DNA of 64,000 bases from Cavia porcellus (taxonomy: Eukaryota > Chordata > Mammalia > Rodentia > Caviidae): contig NW_026947501.1 in NCBI RefSeq assembly GCF_034190915.1, positions 2,232,001-2,296,000 of the forward strand, given 5' to 3'. This document shows, one piece after another, positions 12,011 to 23,364 of this stretch. The notes under the pieces were generated by a model. That model did not search any database, was not told the DNA's origin, and saw only the letters and a list, made by a program, of their open reading frames with translations. Made by a program: the position numbers and the translations under genes. Position 1 is the stretch's first letter. Every line of letters starts with the position of its first letter.

Positions 12011-12400
12011 GGGTAAGGGATAGGTTTATGGTTAGGGTTAGTGTTAGAGGTTATGCTTATCATTAGCGTGAGGGTTAAGGCTAGGGTTAGGGTTAGAGGT
12101 ATGGGTTAGGGTTAGAGTTAGGGTTAGCGTTAGGGTTAGGGTTAGGGTAAGGGATAGGTTTATGGTTAGGGTTAATGTTAGAGGTTATGGTTATTATTAG
12201 CGTTAGGGTTTAGGCTAACATTAGGGTTAGGGTTAGGGTTAGAGGTATGGGTTAGGGTTAGAGTTAGGGTTAGGGTAAGTGATAGGTTTATGGTTAGGGT
12301 TAGTGTTAGAAGTTATGGTTATTATTAGGGTTAGGGTTAAGGCTAGGTTTAGGGTTAGGGTTAGGTTTAGGGTTATGCTAAGGTTAGGATTAGGGTTATT
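12011..12400 (+). repeat. Tandem module, 128-134 bp, three copies
   Basis: GGGTAAGGGATAGG or GGGTAAGTGATAGG starts at 12011, 12145 and 12273. Each copy continues TTTATGGTTAGGGTTA, a GTTATG(C/G)TTAT(C/T)ATTA word and a GGGTTA-AGGCTA word, and the first two also carry GAGGTATGGG. This is the expanded version of the two-copy module at 5565. A GAGGTATGGGTCAGGG relative lies near 18,090. Confidence 0.8.
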
Positions 12401-12900
12401 TTAGGGTTAGGTATTACAATCAGGGTTAGGCTTAGATTAAGGAGTAGATTTACGTTAGGTTTAGGGATTAATTTTAGGTTTAGGGTTATGGTATTGGTTA
12501 GGGTTAGTGTTAGGTTTTGGGTTAGGGTTTAGGATTAAAAGTTACAATTAGGTTTAGGCTTACGGTTATGGTGACGGTTAGGGTTAGGATTAGTGTTAGG
12601 GTTACGTTTAGGGGTTAGGTGTTAGGGAGATTGTTAAGGTTAGGCTTCATATAGGTTAGGGTTAGGGTTAGGATTAGGTTGATGTTTAGGCTTAGGGTTA
12701 GGGTTAGGATTAATGTCAGGTTTAGTGTTAATTTTAGGGTTAGGTTTAGGGTTATGGTTGGGGTTAGGTGTTAGGGATAGGGATAGGGTTAGGGTTAGGG
12801 TTAGATTTTTGATAGGGATTATATTTAGGAATAGATTTAGGTTTAGGGTTAGAGTCTAGGGATAGTGTTAGGTTTAGGTTTAAAGATAGGTTTAGTGTGA
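12371..12900 (+). repeat. Diverged duplicate of 5,807-6,330
   Basis: Reads GGTTATGCTAAGG, ATTACAATCAGG (12413), GATTAAGGAGTAG, then GGATTATATTTAGGAATAG and GAGTCTAGGG in the same order as the copy about 6.57 kb to the left. Confidence 0.75.
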
Positions 12901-13589
12901 GGGTTAGAATTTGGTTTAGTGTTATGTTTAGGGTTCGAGTTAGAGTTACAGTTACGGTTAAGGTACATGTTAATGTTATGTTTAGAGTTAGTGTTAGGGT
13001 TAGGGTTAGTGTTAGGGTAGATTTCTCTTTAGCGTTAGAGCGCTAGGTTAGGGTTAGGGTTTAAGTTAGGGTTAGGGTTCGGTTTAGGGTTAGGATTAGA
13101 AGTTACAGTTAGGGGTAGGGGTAGGGTTATGGTTATGGTCAGGATTAGGATTAGTGTTATGGTTAGGTTTAGGGGTTAGGTGTTAGGGAGACGGTTAAGG
13201 TTAGGCTTGGGGTTAGTTTAGGTTTTAGGTTATGATTAGGTTTAGGGTTAGGCTTAGGGTTAGTGTTAGGTTTAGTGTTACTGTTACGTTTAGTGTTAGT
13301 TTTAGGGTTAGGTTAAGGGTTAGGATTGGGGTTAGGAGTTAGGGATAAGTTTTGGGTTTGGGTTAGGGTAAGGGTTAGGTTTTTGTTAAGGATTATGTTT
13401 AGGAATGGAGTCTGTGTTAGGGTTAGCGTTTAGCATTAGGGTTAGGTTTAGGTTTAGGTTTAGGGTGAGGGTTAGTGTGAGGGTTAGAATTTGGTTTAGT
13501 GTTAGGGTTTGGGTTAGGGTTCCGCTTCGTGTTCGGGTTACAATTAGGTTTAGGGTTAGTGTTAGTGATAGGTTTTGGGTTAATTTTAG

Positions 13590-13980
13590 GTTTAGGTTTA
13601 GAGTTAGAGTTAGGGGTTAGGTGCTAGGGATAGTGTTAGGGTTAGGGTTAGGGTTAGGGTTAGATTTAGGGATAGTGTTAGTGTTAGGGTTAGGGTTAGG
13701 GTTATTGTTAGGGTTAGGGTTACGTTTACGGTTAGGTTTAGATTTATGCTTAGCATTAGTGTTAGGGTTAGGGTTAGTGTTAGGGTTTAAGTTAGGGTTA
13801 GGTTTAGGATTAGTGTTAGGGTTAAGGTTAGGGTTAGTGTTATGGTTAGAGGTTAGTGTTTATTTTTAGTGTTAGAGTATGGGGTTAGGATTCTTGTTAG
13901 GGTTAGGCTTAGAGGTTATTGTTAGGGTTAGGGTTAGGGTTATGGTTAGGATTAGGGTTAGGGTTACGATTTGTGTTAGT
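13590..13980 (+). repeat. Segment related to 6,880-7,420
   Basis: Contains TTAGTGTTTATTTTTA at 13853 followed by GAGTATGGGGTTAGG and GGCTTAGAGGTTATTG. It carries one copy of the part that is doubled in the left relative. Confidence 0.7.
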
Positions 13981-14539
13981 GTAACGATTAGTTTAGGGTT
14001 AGGGTTAGTGTTAAGTTTCTAGTTATTTTTAGGGTTAGGTTTAGGCTTTGTTTTAGGGTTAGGTTTAGGGTTAGGATTAGTGTTTAAGTGTTAGTGATAG
14101 TATTAGTGTTAGGGTTTGTGTTAGCGTTAGGGTTAGGTTTACGGTTAGAGTTAGGGTTAGGGCTACGGTTAGGGTTAGTGTTGGTATTAAGGTTAGGGTT
14201 AGGGTTAGTGTTAGGTTTAGAGTTAGGGATAGGGTATGGTTACAATAAGGGTTAGTCCTTACGTTTAGGGTTACGGTTATGGTTAGGGTTACAGTTAGGT
14301 TTAGAGGTTAGTGTTAGTGTTAGTTTTAGGGTTATGGTTAGTTTTAGGGTAGGGTTAGGTTTAGAGTTAGGTTTAGGTTTAGGGTTAGAGTTAGGATTAG
14401 GTTTAGGGAGAGGGTTATGGTTAGGCTTTGGTTTATTGTTATGGTTAGTGTTACGATCATTTATGGTTAGTGTTAGGGTTTGGGATAGGATTAGGGTTAG
14501 GGTTGCGTTTAGGGTTAGGGTTTGGATTAGGATTAGGGT

Positions 14540-15400
14540 TAGGTTTAGGGGTTAGGTGTGAGTGATAGTGTTAGGGTTAGGCTTCAGGTTACAGTTAGGT
14601 TTAGGGTTAGGATTAGTTTAGGATTAGGGTTAGGTTTATGGTTAATGTTAGCAATTGCATTAGATTTAAGCTGAGTTTTAGTGTTAGGGTTAGCATTAGG
14701 TTTATGGGTTAGGTTTTATGGATAGGATTATTGTGATGGTTAGGGTTATGTTTAGGTTTAGTTTTAGGGTTAGGGTTATGGTTAGATTTTGTTTTTAGGG
14801 TTATGGTTAGGGTTAGTTATTACAGTCAGTGTTAGGGTTAGTTTAATGTGTAGGGTTAGGTATTGGGTTCGGGTTAGGGTTAGAAGTTAGCGTTAGGGGT
14901 AGGGTTAGGGTTATGCTTATGGTTAGGGTTTTGCTTAGTGTTAGGTTTAGGGGTTAGGTATTAGGGAGAGGGTTAAGGATTGGCTTCGGGTTATGATTAG
15001 GATTAGTGTTAGGGTTAGGTTTCAGGTTCGGTTTAGTGTTAGTTTTAGGATTAGATTTAGCATTAGGGTTAGCTTTAGCCTTAGGGTTAGGGGTTAGGTG
15101 TTAGGGATAGGGATAAGGTAGGGTTATGGTTAGGTTTATGGTTAGGGTTAGGGATAGTATTAGGTTTAGTGTTTGGGTTAGGGTTAGAGGTTAGCATTAG
15201 GTTTAGTGTTAGAAGTTGGGGTTGGGTTTTGGTTAGGGTAGGCTTAGAGGTTAGGCTTAGGTTTAGGGTTAGGGTTAAAGCTTAGGTTTAGGGTTAGGGT
15301 TAGTGTTAGGCATAGGGTTAGGGGTATGGTGTTAGGAAGAGTTTTAGTGTTAGGCTTAGATTATGTTTTTTGTTAAGTTTGCGTTTAGGGTTAGGGTTAG
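14540..15400 (+). repeat. Duplicate of 10,690-11,370
   Basis: Matches the left copy at a constant 3,850 bp offset up to about 14,890, then at about 4,027 bp offset by 15,221. The copies differ by scattered single bases. Confidence 0.85.
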
Positions 15401-15927
15401 GGTTAGGTTTAGTGCTAGTTTTAGGGTTAGGTTTATGGTTTGGGTTGGGCTTTACGTGTTAGGGATAGTGTTAAGGTTAGGTTAGGCTTAGGGTTATGTT
15501 TACGATTCGGGTTATGTTTAGGGATAATGTTAGGGTTTATAGATAGCATTAAGTTAGGGTTAGGGTTAGGGTTAAGGTTAGGATTAGGGTTAGTGTTAGG
15601 GTTCGAGTTTAGCAATAGGTTTAGTGATAGAGTTTGGGGTTATGTTTATGATTAGTGTTAGTCTTAGAGGTTATGGTTAGGGTGAGGGTTAAAGCTTAGG
15701 TTTAGTGTTGGGTTTAGTGTTAGCATTAGGGATAGGGTAAGGATTAGTATTAGGGTTAGTCGTTAGGTTTATGGTTAGTGTTATGGATAGTGTTAGGATT
15801 AGATTTAGAGGTTAGTTTTAGCTTTAGGATTATGGTTTGCATTAGTATTAGGGTTAGGGTTAGGTTTAGAGTTAGGTTTAGGGTTAGGTTAAGGTTAGTG
15901 TTAGGGTTAGGTTTAGTGTTATGTTTA

Positions 15928-16073
15928 GGGATAGCATTTAAGTTTAGGGTTAGTGTTAAGGTTAGTGTTATGGTTAGGTGTAGGTTTCGGTTGAGCTTTA
16001 GGGATAGCATTTAAGTTTAGGGTTAGTGTTAAGGTTAGTGTTATGGTTAGGTGTAGGTTTCGGTTGAGCTTTA
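15928..16073 (+). repeat. 73 bp perfect tandem duplication
   Basis: Positions 15928-16000 and 16001-16073 are identical by eye, each starting GGGATAGCATTTAAG and ending CGGTTGAGCTTTA. A single related copy near 11,900-11,960 has the same GGTTGAGCTTTAG ending. The lack of differences inside an otherwise diverged block means this duplication is recent. Confidence 0.92.
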
Positions 16074-16792
16074 GGGTTAGGGTTAGACGTTAGGTTTAGT
16101 ATTAGGTTTAGGGTTATGGTTGGGGATAGGTTTAGGGTTACGTTTAGTGTTAGAGGTTATGGTTAGTATTAGGGTTAGGGTTAGGCTTAGGCTTAGGTTT
16201 AGGGTTAGGTATTACAGTCACAATTAGGGTTAGGTTAAGGGGTAGCGTTAGGGTTAGGGATTAATTTTAGGTTTAGGGTTATGGTTATGGTTAGGGTTAG
16301 GATTAGGTTTCGGGTTAGGGTTAGGATTAGAAATTACAGTTTGGTGAATGGTTAGGGTTATGGTTACGTGTAGGGTTAGGATTAGAGATAGGTTTAGGTT
16401 TAGGGGTTAGGTGTTAGGGAGATGGTTAAGGTTAGGCTTCAGGTTAGGTTAATCTTAGGGTTAGGATTAGGTTTAGGTTTACGTTTATGCTTAGGGTTAG
16501 GGTTACGGTTAGTTTTAGCTTTAGTGTTAATTTTATGGTTAGGTTTCCGGTTAGGCTTGGGGTTAGATGTTAGGTATATTTTTAGGGTTAGTGTTATGGT
16601 TAGATTTTCAAAGGATTATGATTAGGAATAGATTAGGTTTTGGGTTAGTATTTAGGTTTAGGGTTAGGTTTAGGTTTAAGGTTAGTGTTAGTGTGAGGTT
16701 TAGAATTTGGTTTACTGTTATGTTTAGGGTTAGGCTTAGAGTTACAGTTATGGTTAGGGTTACATGTTAGGGTTAGGTTTAGTGTTAGTGTT

Positions 16793-16828
16793 AGGGTTAG
16801 GGTTAGGGTTAGGGTTAGGGTTATGGTT
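16793..16828 (+). repeat. Perfect (TTAGGG)6 run
   Basis: Six exact hexamers, followed by TTATGG. Confidence 0.95.
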
Positions 16829-18799
16829 AGTTTTAGCGTTGGAGCATTAGGGTTAGGGTTAGGGTTAGGGTTTATGTTAGGGTGAGGTTTCGGGTTAGAG
16901 TTAGAATTAGAAGGTACGGTTAGCGGTAGAGGTAGGGTTATGGTTACTGTCTGGATTAGGATTAGTGTTAGGGTTAGGTTTAGCGGTTAGGTGTTAGGGA
17001 GTTGGTTAAGGTTAGGCTTCGGGTTAGGTTAGGTTTAGGGTTACGATTAGGTCTAGGGTTAGGCTTAGGGTTAGGGTTATGGTTAGTGTTAGGTTTCGTG
17101 TTAGTTTTAGGGTTAGGTTTAGGGTAGGATTGGGGTTAGTTGTTAGGGATAGAGTGAGGGTTAGGGTTAGGGTTAGGTTTTTTGTAAGGATTATGTTTAA
17201 GAATAGAGTTAGGTTTAGGGTTGGCATTTAGGGTTAGGGTTAGGTTTAGTTTTAGGTTTAAGATTAGGGTTATTTTGAGAGTTAGAATTTGGTTTAGTGT
17301 TAGGTTTAGGGTTAGGGTAAGAGTTAGAGTTAGGGTTAGGGTTACATATTAGTGTTAGGTTTAGTGTTAGTGTTAGGGTTTGGGTTAGGGTTAGGGTTAG
17401 TGTTAGAGGGTTAGGGTTAGGGATAGGGTTAGGCTTAGGGTTATGTTTAGAAGTTAGTGTTAGGTTTAAGGTTAAACTTGAGGTTAGTGTTAGGGTTAGA
17501 GTTAGGCTTAGAGGTTAGGGTTAGGGTTAGTGTTAGGGTTTGGGTTCAGTTTCTGGTTTGTTTTAAGGTTACAATTAGGTTTAGGCTTAGGGTTAGTGTT
17601 AGGTTTCGGGTTAGTTTTAAGGTTAGATTTAGGGTTAGTGTTAGGGGTTAGGTGTTAGGGATAGTGTTATGGTTAGGGTTAGTTTTAGGGTTAGGGTTAG
17701 GGTTAGGGTTAGGGTTAGCATTAAGTTTATGGTTAGGCTTAGAGTTAGGGATAGGGTTAGGGTTAAGGTTATGGTTAGGGTTTAAGTTAGGTTTAGGTTT
17801 AGGGTTACTGTAATGGATAAGTTTAGGGTTAGAATTATGGTTAGAGGTTAGTGTTTATTTTTAGTGTTAGAGTATGGGGATAGGGTTAGGCTTTGGGTTA
17901 GGGTTAGAGGCTATGGTTAGGGTTAGTGTCAGGGTTAGGTTTAGTATTAGGGTTAGGTTTAGGGTTAGACCTAGGGTTAAGTTTAGGGTTAGGGTTAGGT
18001 TAAGTTTTAGGGTTAATTTGATGTTTAGGGTTAGGGTTAGGTTTAGGTTTAGAATTTTGGTTTAGTGTAGTGTTATGGTTAGTGTTAGTGTTAGAGGTAT
18101 GGGTCAGGGTTATTGTTAGGTTTGTGTTATGGTTAAGGTTAGGGTTAAGGCTAGGTTGAGGGGTAGGGTTAGTGTTTGGGCTAGGGTTAGGGTTAGAGGT
18201 ATGGGTTAGGGTTAGGTTTAGGCGTAGGGTTAGGGTTATGGTTAGGGTTAGTGTTATGGTAGGTATAGGGTTAGGGTTAGGGTTCCGTATTACGGTTAGT
18301 GTTTGGGTTAGTTTAATGGGTAGCATTAGGGTTAGGGTTTGGGATTAATGTTACGTTTATCCTTTGCTTTATGGTTAGGGTTAGAGTTATGGTTAGTGTT
18401 AGGGTTAACTTTAGGTTTAGGATTAGAATTTAGGATTAGTGTTAAGGTTATGGTTAGGTTTACGATTAGGGTTAGCGTTAGGGCTAGATTTAGGGTAAGC
18501 ATTTAGTGTTAGGTGTTACGGAGTGGGTTAGTCTTAGGCTTCAGGTTATTGTTAGTTTTAGGGTTATAATTAGGTTTAGTCTTATGGTTATGGTTAGGGT
18601 TAGTGTTAGGTTTAGGTTGACAGTTAGTGTTAGGTTTAGGGGTGGAGTTTAGTGTAAGGGTTAGGTTTAGTGTTACGTTTAAGGTTAGTTTTAGGGTTAG
18701 GGTTAGGGTTAGAGTTTAGGGTCCATTTTAGTATTAGGGTTATGATTAGGGTTAGGGTTAGGTTGAGATTTAGGGTTAGGGTTTGTGTTAGGGTTAGGG

Positions 18800-20300
18800 T
18801 TAGGTTTAGGGTTAGTGATTCCAGTTAGGGGTTAGGTTTGGGGTTAGCGGTTAGGGTTAGTGTTAGGGTTAGGTTAGGGTTACCATTAGGGTTAGAGAGT
18901 TAGGTTTAGTGTTAGTGTTAAGGTTAGGTTTAGAGGTTAGGGTTAGGGTTAGAGATAGGGTTATAGTTATGGTTATGGTTAAGTTTAGGTGTTAGGGTTA
19001 TGGTTAGTGTAAGGGATAGTGTTACGGTTATGGTTAGGGTTATGATTAGGGTGATGGTGAGGGTTAGGGTTAGGTTTAGTGTTAGGTTTAGGGATTAGGA
19101 TTAGGTTTAGAGGTTAGGGTTTAGGTAGTGTTAGGGTTAGTTTTAGGGTTATGGGTTAGGGTTAGGCTTAGGGCTCCTGTTATGGTTAGGGGTTAGGGTT
19201 TGGGTTAGGTTTAGGGTTAGGGTGAGTGTTAGATTTAGGGGTTAGTGTTAGGGTTGGGATAGCATTCATCTTAGGGTTATGGTTAGGGTTAGCGTTATGG
19301 TTAGGGTTACGGTTAGGGATAGCATTAGGATTAGGTTTAGGGTTACGGTTAGGGTTAGGTTTAGGGTTTGAGGGTTAGTGTTAGTGTTAGGGTTAGGGTT
19401 AGCTTTAGGTTTAGGGATAGTGTTAGGTTATGGTTAGGGTGTTAGGGTTAGTGTTAAGGTTAGCATTATGTTTAGGTTTAGGATTAGAGGTTAGGGTTAG
19501 TGTTAGTGATAGGGTTATCGTTAGGGTTAGGGTTTAGGGTTCAGTTTTGGGTTAGGGTTAGGGTTAGTGTTACCGTTAGGTTTAGGGTTATGGTTATGGT
19601 TAGGGTTAGGTTTAGATTTAGGGTTATTGATTTGGGTTAGGGTTAAGGTTAGGGTTAGGGTTATGGTTAGGGGTTGTGGTTAGGGTTACGGTTATGTTTA
19701 GGATTAAGTTTAGGGTTAGGGTTTAGTGTTAGGGCTCAGGGTTAGGGGTTAGGTTTATGGGTAGGGTTAGGGTTAGGGTTACGGTTAGGGTTAGTGTTAG
19801 GGTTAAGGTTAGGCTAAAGTTAGGGTTAGCTTTAGGCTTAGGGTTTAGGGTTAGTGTCAGGTTTAATATTAGGGTTATGTTTTGGGTTAGGATTAGGGGT
19901 TAGGGTTAGTGGTTAGCGTTAGTTTTAGGGTTAGGTTTAGGGATTAGAGTTAGGATTAGGATTATTGTTAGTGTTAAGGTTAGGGTTAGTGTTAGTGTTT
20001 GTGTTGGAGGTTAGGGTTAGTGTTAGTGTTAGGGGGTATGGTGAGGGTAACATTATGGTTCTGTTTAGGGTTACAGTTACGGTTAGGGTGGCGATTAGTG
20101 TTCGGGTTAGTGTTCGTGTTAAGGTTAGTGTTAATGTTAGGTTTACAGGTTAGGGTTAGGTGTTAGGGGTTAGGATTCGGGTTAGGGTTAGATCTAGACA
20201 GGGTTAGGGTTAGGGTTAAGGGTAAGATTATTGTAGGATTACGTTTATGCTTAGCGTTCGGGTTAGAGTTAGAGTTTGTGGTGAGGGTTAGGGGTAGAGT
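18800..20300 (+). repeat. Long duplicate of 23,365-24,800
   Basis: The two segments share the same ordered words for about 1.5 kb: CCAGTTAG, GAGATAGGGTTAT, AGGTAGTGTTAGGG, TCCTGTTATGG, TAGCATTC, GGGCTCAGGG, GGTAACATTATGGTTCTG, AGACAGGG and GTAAGATTATTGTAGG. Offsets fall from about 4,560 to about 4,490 bp, so small net deletions separate them. Similarity ends near 20,300 and 24,800. A shorter third relative lies at about 25,480-25,800. Confidence 0.8.
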
Positions 20301-20723
20301 TAGGGTTAGGGTCAGGGTTATTGTTAGGTTTAGAGGTTAGTGTTCGGGTTAGGGCTAAGTAAAGGGTTAGGGTTAACGATAGGTTGAGGGTTAGGGTTAG
20401 GGTTAGAGTTAGAGTTTAGGGTACTTGATAGGGTTAGTGTTAGGGTTAGAGTTCAGGATTAGGATTAGTGTTAGTGTTAGTGTTAGGGTTAGAGTTAGGG
20501 ATTAGGGTTAAGGTTAGGTTTAGTGTTAGGGTTAGGGTTAGGGTTTGGGTTAGGGGTTAGAGTCAGGATCAGGGTTAAGCTTAGTGTTAGGGGTAGTTTT
20601 AGCGTTAGGGTTAGGGTTACGTTCAGAGGTTGGTGTGAGTGTTACGGTTTGCATCAGCATTAGGTTCAGAAGTTTAGGGTTAAAGTTCAGGTTAGGGTTA
20701 GGTTTACTATTAGTGTTAGGGCT

Positions 20724-21062
20724 TAAGGTTAAGGGTTAGGCTCCGGGATATGGATTAAGGTTAGTGGTTAAATTTGAGAGGTTAGGTTTATGGTTAGGGT
20801 TAGGGTTAGCATTAGGCGTACCATTAATTTTAGATTTAGGGTTACAGTTACATTTATAGATTAGGTTTAGGGTTAGTGTTAGTGTTAGTGTTAGTGTTAG
20901 TGTTAGTGTTAGTGTTAGTGTTGGGTTAGAGTTAGGGTTGGGGTTACAGTTAGGTTTTGTGTTAGGGTTAGGGTTAGAGTTACGGTGAGGTTTAGATTTG
21001 GAGTTATGTTTAGGGTTAGAGATTAGTGTTAGCATTAGGTTTAGGGTTAGGGTTAGGGTTAG
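20724..21062 (+). repeat. Duplicate of 26,400-26,730, upstream flank of the unit landmark
   Basis: Both copies run from an AAGGTTA word through GGATATGGATTAAGG, GCATTAGGCGTACCATTA and a TTAGTG run to end exactly at a GCCTAGAGGG landmark (21063 and 26731). The offset is about 5.67-5.68 kb. The shared endpoint suggests that a single exchange brought this flank to both places. Confidence 0.8.
20873..20920 (+). repeat. (TTAGTG)8 run
   Basis: Eight exact TTAGTG hexamers, a pure run of a variant longer than any TTAGGG run found here. The paralogous site at 26,558 has four copies. Confidence 0.95.
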
Positions 21063-21693
21063 GCCTAGAGGGTTGGGGTTAGGTTTACGGTTACAGGTTA
21101 GGGTTACAGGTTAGGTTTATGTTTAGCGTTAGGGTTAGGGTTACAGTTAGGGTTAGGGATAGGTTAGGGTTAGGCTTACGGGTTAGGGTGAAGCTAAATT
21201 AGGGTTCATTTTAGAACCGGTTGCGGTAACGGTTAGGGTTAGGGTTAGGGTTAACGTTACAATTAATGTTAGGGTTACGGGTTAGGGTTAGGGCTTAGGG
21301 CTTATGGGTTAGGGGTTAGCATTAGAGTTAAGGTTAGAGCGAGACAGGGTTAGGATTAAGTGTAGGTTTACCATAGGGTTAGTTTTAAGGTTAAGTTTAG
21401 GTTTAGGTTTAGGGTTAGGGTTGGGGTTAGATATAAGGGTTATTGTTATGTTTATGATTAGGGTTAGAATTAGGGTTAGGCTTAGAGTTAGAGTTTAGGT
21501 AAAGCGGTAGGACTCTAGTTAGTGTTAGAGGTCAGGTTTAGTGTTAATATTTGGGTTAGGGTTAGGTATTAGGGTTAGTGTTAGGGTTATGGTTAGGGTA
21601 AAGTCAGGGTTAACGTTAGGGTTAGGGTTTAGGGTTAGATTCAGGTTTAGGATTAGTTTTCTGGTTAGCGTTCGTGTTAAGGATTAGGGTTAA
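21063..21693 (+). repeat. Short truncated unit, 631 bp
   Basis: This segment begins with GCCTAGAGGGTTGGGG like a full unit and keeps the ACAGGTTAGGGTTACAGG and AAGCTAAATT words, but reaches the next landmark (21694) after only 631 bp. It carries an odd AACCGGTT palindrome at 21215-21222, where other copies read through a GGTTACAATTAGGG-type sequence. From about 21,340 it matches 25,090-25,395, so it is a composite of two different parts. Confidence 0.7.
21340..21640 (+). repeat. Duplicate of 25,090-25,395
   Basis: Shared words in order are GGTTATTGTTATG, GGCTTAGAGTT, AAAGCGGTAGG, CTAGTTAGTGTTAGAGGTC, AATATTTGGG, a GGGTAAA(G/A)TCAGGGTTAACG word and GATTCAGGTTTA. The left copy then runs on into the sequence that precedes the unit landmark; the right copy does not. 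Confidence 0.8.
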
Positions 21694-22652
21694 GCCTAGA
21701 GGGTTGGGGTTAGGTTTAGGGTTACAGGTTAGGGTTACAGGTTAGGTTTATGTTTAGCGTTAAGGTTAGGTTTAGAGTTAGGGTTAGGGATAGGTTAGGG
21801 TTAGGCTTACGGGTTAGGGAGAAGCTAAATTTAGGGTTTGTTTTAGGGTTACAATTAGGGTTGCGGTTACGGTTAGGGTTAGGGTTAGGGTTAAGGTTAC
21901 AGTTAATGTTAGGGTTACGGGTTAGGGTTAGGGCTTAGGGGTTAGGATTAGCTTTAGGGTTAGAGTTGGACAGGGTTATGTTTAGAGTTAGTGTTAGGGT
22001 TAGGGTTAGGGTTTAGCATCAGGGATAGGGTTATGCTTCCTGTTTGTTTTAGGGTTATTATTAGGGTTAGAGGTTAAGGTTATGCTTAGGGTTAGGGTCA
22101 GATGTTAGGGTTAGGTTTAGGGTTAGGGTTAGTGTTTGTTTTAGTGTTCAGGTTCGGGTTAGGTTTAGGGTTAGTGTTTAGGGTTAGGGGTTAGGGTTTA
22201 GGGTTAGAAGTTAGGGTTACTTTTAGGGTTAGGGTTAAGGATAGGGTTAGGGTTAGAGGGTTAGGGTGAGTGTTAGGTTAAATTTATGCTTAGAGTCTAG
22301 GGTTAGGTTTACAGATAGGGTTATGGTTATTCTTATGGTTACGGTTAGGGGTTATGGTTGTGGTTTGTGTTAGGGTTATGCTTATGCTTATGATTAGGGC
22401 TATGATTAGGGTGACGGTTAGGGTGAGGGTTAGGTTTAGTGTTAGGCTTAGGATTTAGGGTTAGTTTTAGTGGTTAGGGTTAGGGTTAGTGTTGGGATTA
22501 GTGTTAAGGTTAAGGGTTACGGTTAGTGTTAGGGTTAGGGTTAAGGTTAGAGGGTTAGGGGTAGGGTTAGGGTTAGGGTTAGCGTTAGGTTTCAAGTTTA
22601 TGGTTAGAGCTTAGGGTTAGGGTTAGTGATATGGTTGTTTTTTGTTTGAGAC

Positions 22653-22688
22653 TTAGGGTTAGGGTTAGGGTTAGGGTTAGGGTTAGGG
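22653..22688 (+). repeat. Perfect (TTAGGG)6 run
   Basis: Six exact hexamers just after the TTTTTTG(TTT)GAG landmark. The matching place in array units holds shorter runs interrupted by TTAGTG. Confidence 0.95.
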
Positions 22689-23364
22689 ATATAGTTACAG
22701 TTAGTGTTAGGGTTAGAGTTAGGGTTAGGGATTTGGACTAGGCTTAGGGTTAGAGTTAGGGTTAGGGTTAGGGTTAGGATTTCGGTTAAGGTTAGGCTTA
22801 GGGTTAGTGTTAGTGTTAGTGTTAGAGTTGGGTTTAGGGATTTGGGTTAGGGTTAGGGTTAGGTATAGGGTTATGGTTAGAGTTAAGGTTACAGTTAGGG
22901 GTTAGAGTTAGGTTTACGATTAGGATTAGGGTTAAGATAAAGGTTAGTGGTTAGTTTTCGTTTTAGGGTTAGGATTAGGGTTAGAGAGTTAGGTTTAGGT
23001 TTGGAGTTAGGGTTACCATTAGGGTTTGGGTTAGGTTTAGGGTTAGTGTTAGTATAAGTGTTATGGCTTAAAGTTAGGTGTTAGGCTTAGGGTTATTGCT
23101 TAGGGTTAGTGGTTAGAATTAGGGGTTAGGATTATGGTTAGGGTTAGGCTTAAGATTAAGGTTAGGGTTAGTTTTAGGGTGAGGGTTACAGTTAGGTTTA
23201 GAGATTATGGTTACAGTTAGGGTTAGGGTTACGGTTAGGTTTAGAGGTTAGGGTTAGGGTTAGATTTAGATTTAGATTTAGGGTTATGTTCAGGGTTAGA
23301 GATTAAGTTTAGTGTTAGTTTTAGGGTTAAGCTTAGGGTTAGGGTTAGGGTTAGGTTTCGGTTT

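Larger units (their letters stand above)
119..18300 (+). repeat. Dispersed ATTACAGTCAGG landmark family (10 copies)
   Basis: The word ATTACAGTCAGG or a close variant begins at 119, 1742, 3766, 5845, 7990, 10969, 12413, 14819, 16211 and 18289. Spacings are 1623, 2024, 2079, 2145, 2979, 1444, 2406, 1392 and 2078 bp. Many copies are followed by a TTAAGGGGTAG word and then GGATTAATG or GGATTAATTTTAGG, so what recurs is a longer cassette of a few hundred bases. Copies 10969 and 14819 share a different downstream word, TTTAATGTGTAGGG, marking a sub-lineage. This is the best marker of an ancient, eroded unit of roughly 2 kb in Block I. I did not find it in Blocks II or III. Confidence 0.75.
1..18750 (+). 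repeat. Block I: disordered degenerate TTAGGG with diverged duplications
   Basis: This stretch lacks the GCCTAGAGGG landmark of the later array. Its order comes from a different set of recurring non-hexamer words, for example ATTACAGTCAGG, GGTTGGAGGTTAGC and TTAGTGTTTATTTTTA, spaced irregularly. Related segments can be paired at offsets near 3.85 kb and 6.57 kb, but copies differ often, so these duplications look old beside Block III. The right boundary is approximate: the first Block II landmark (CCAGTTAGGGG) lies near 18,811. No gene is supported anywhere in it. Confidence 0.8.
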
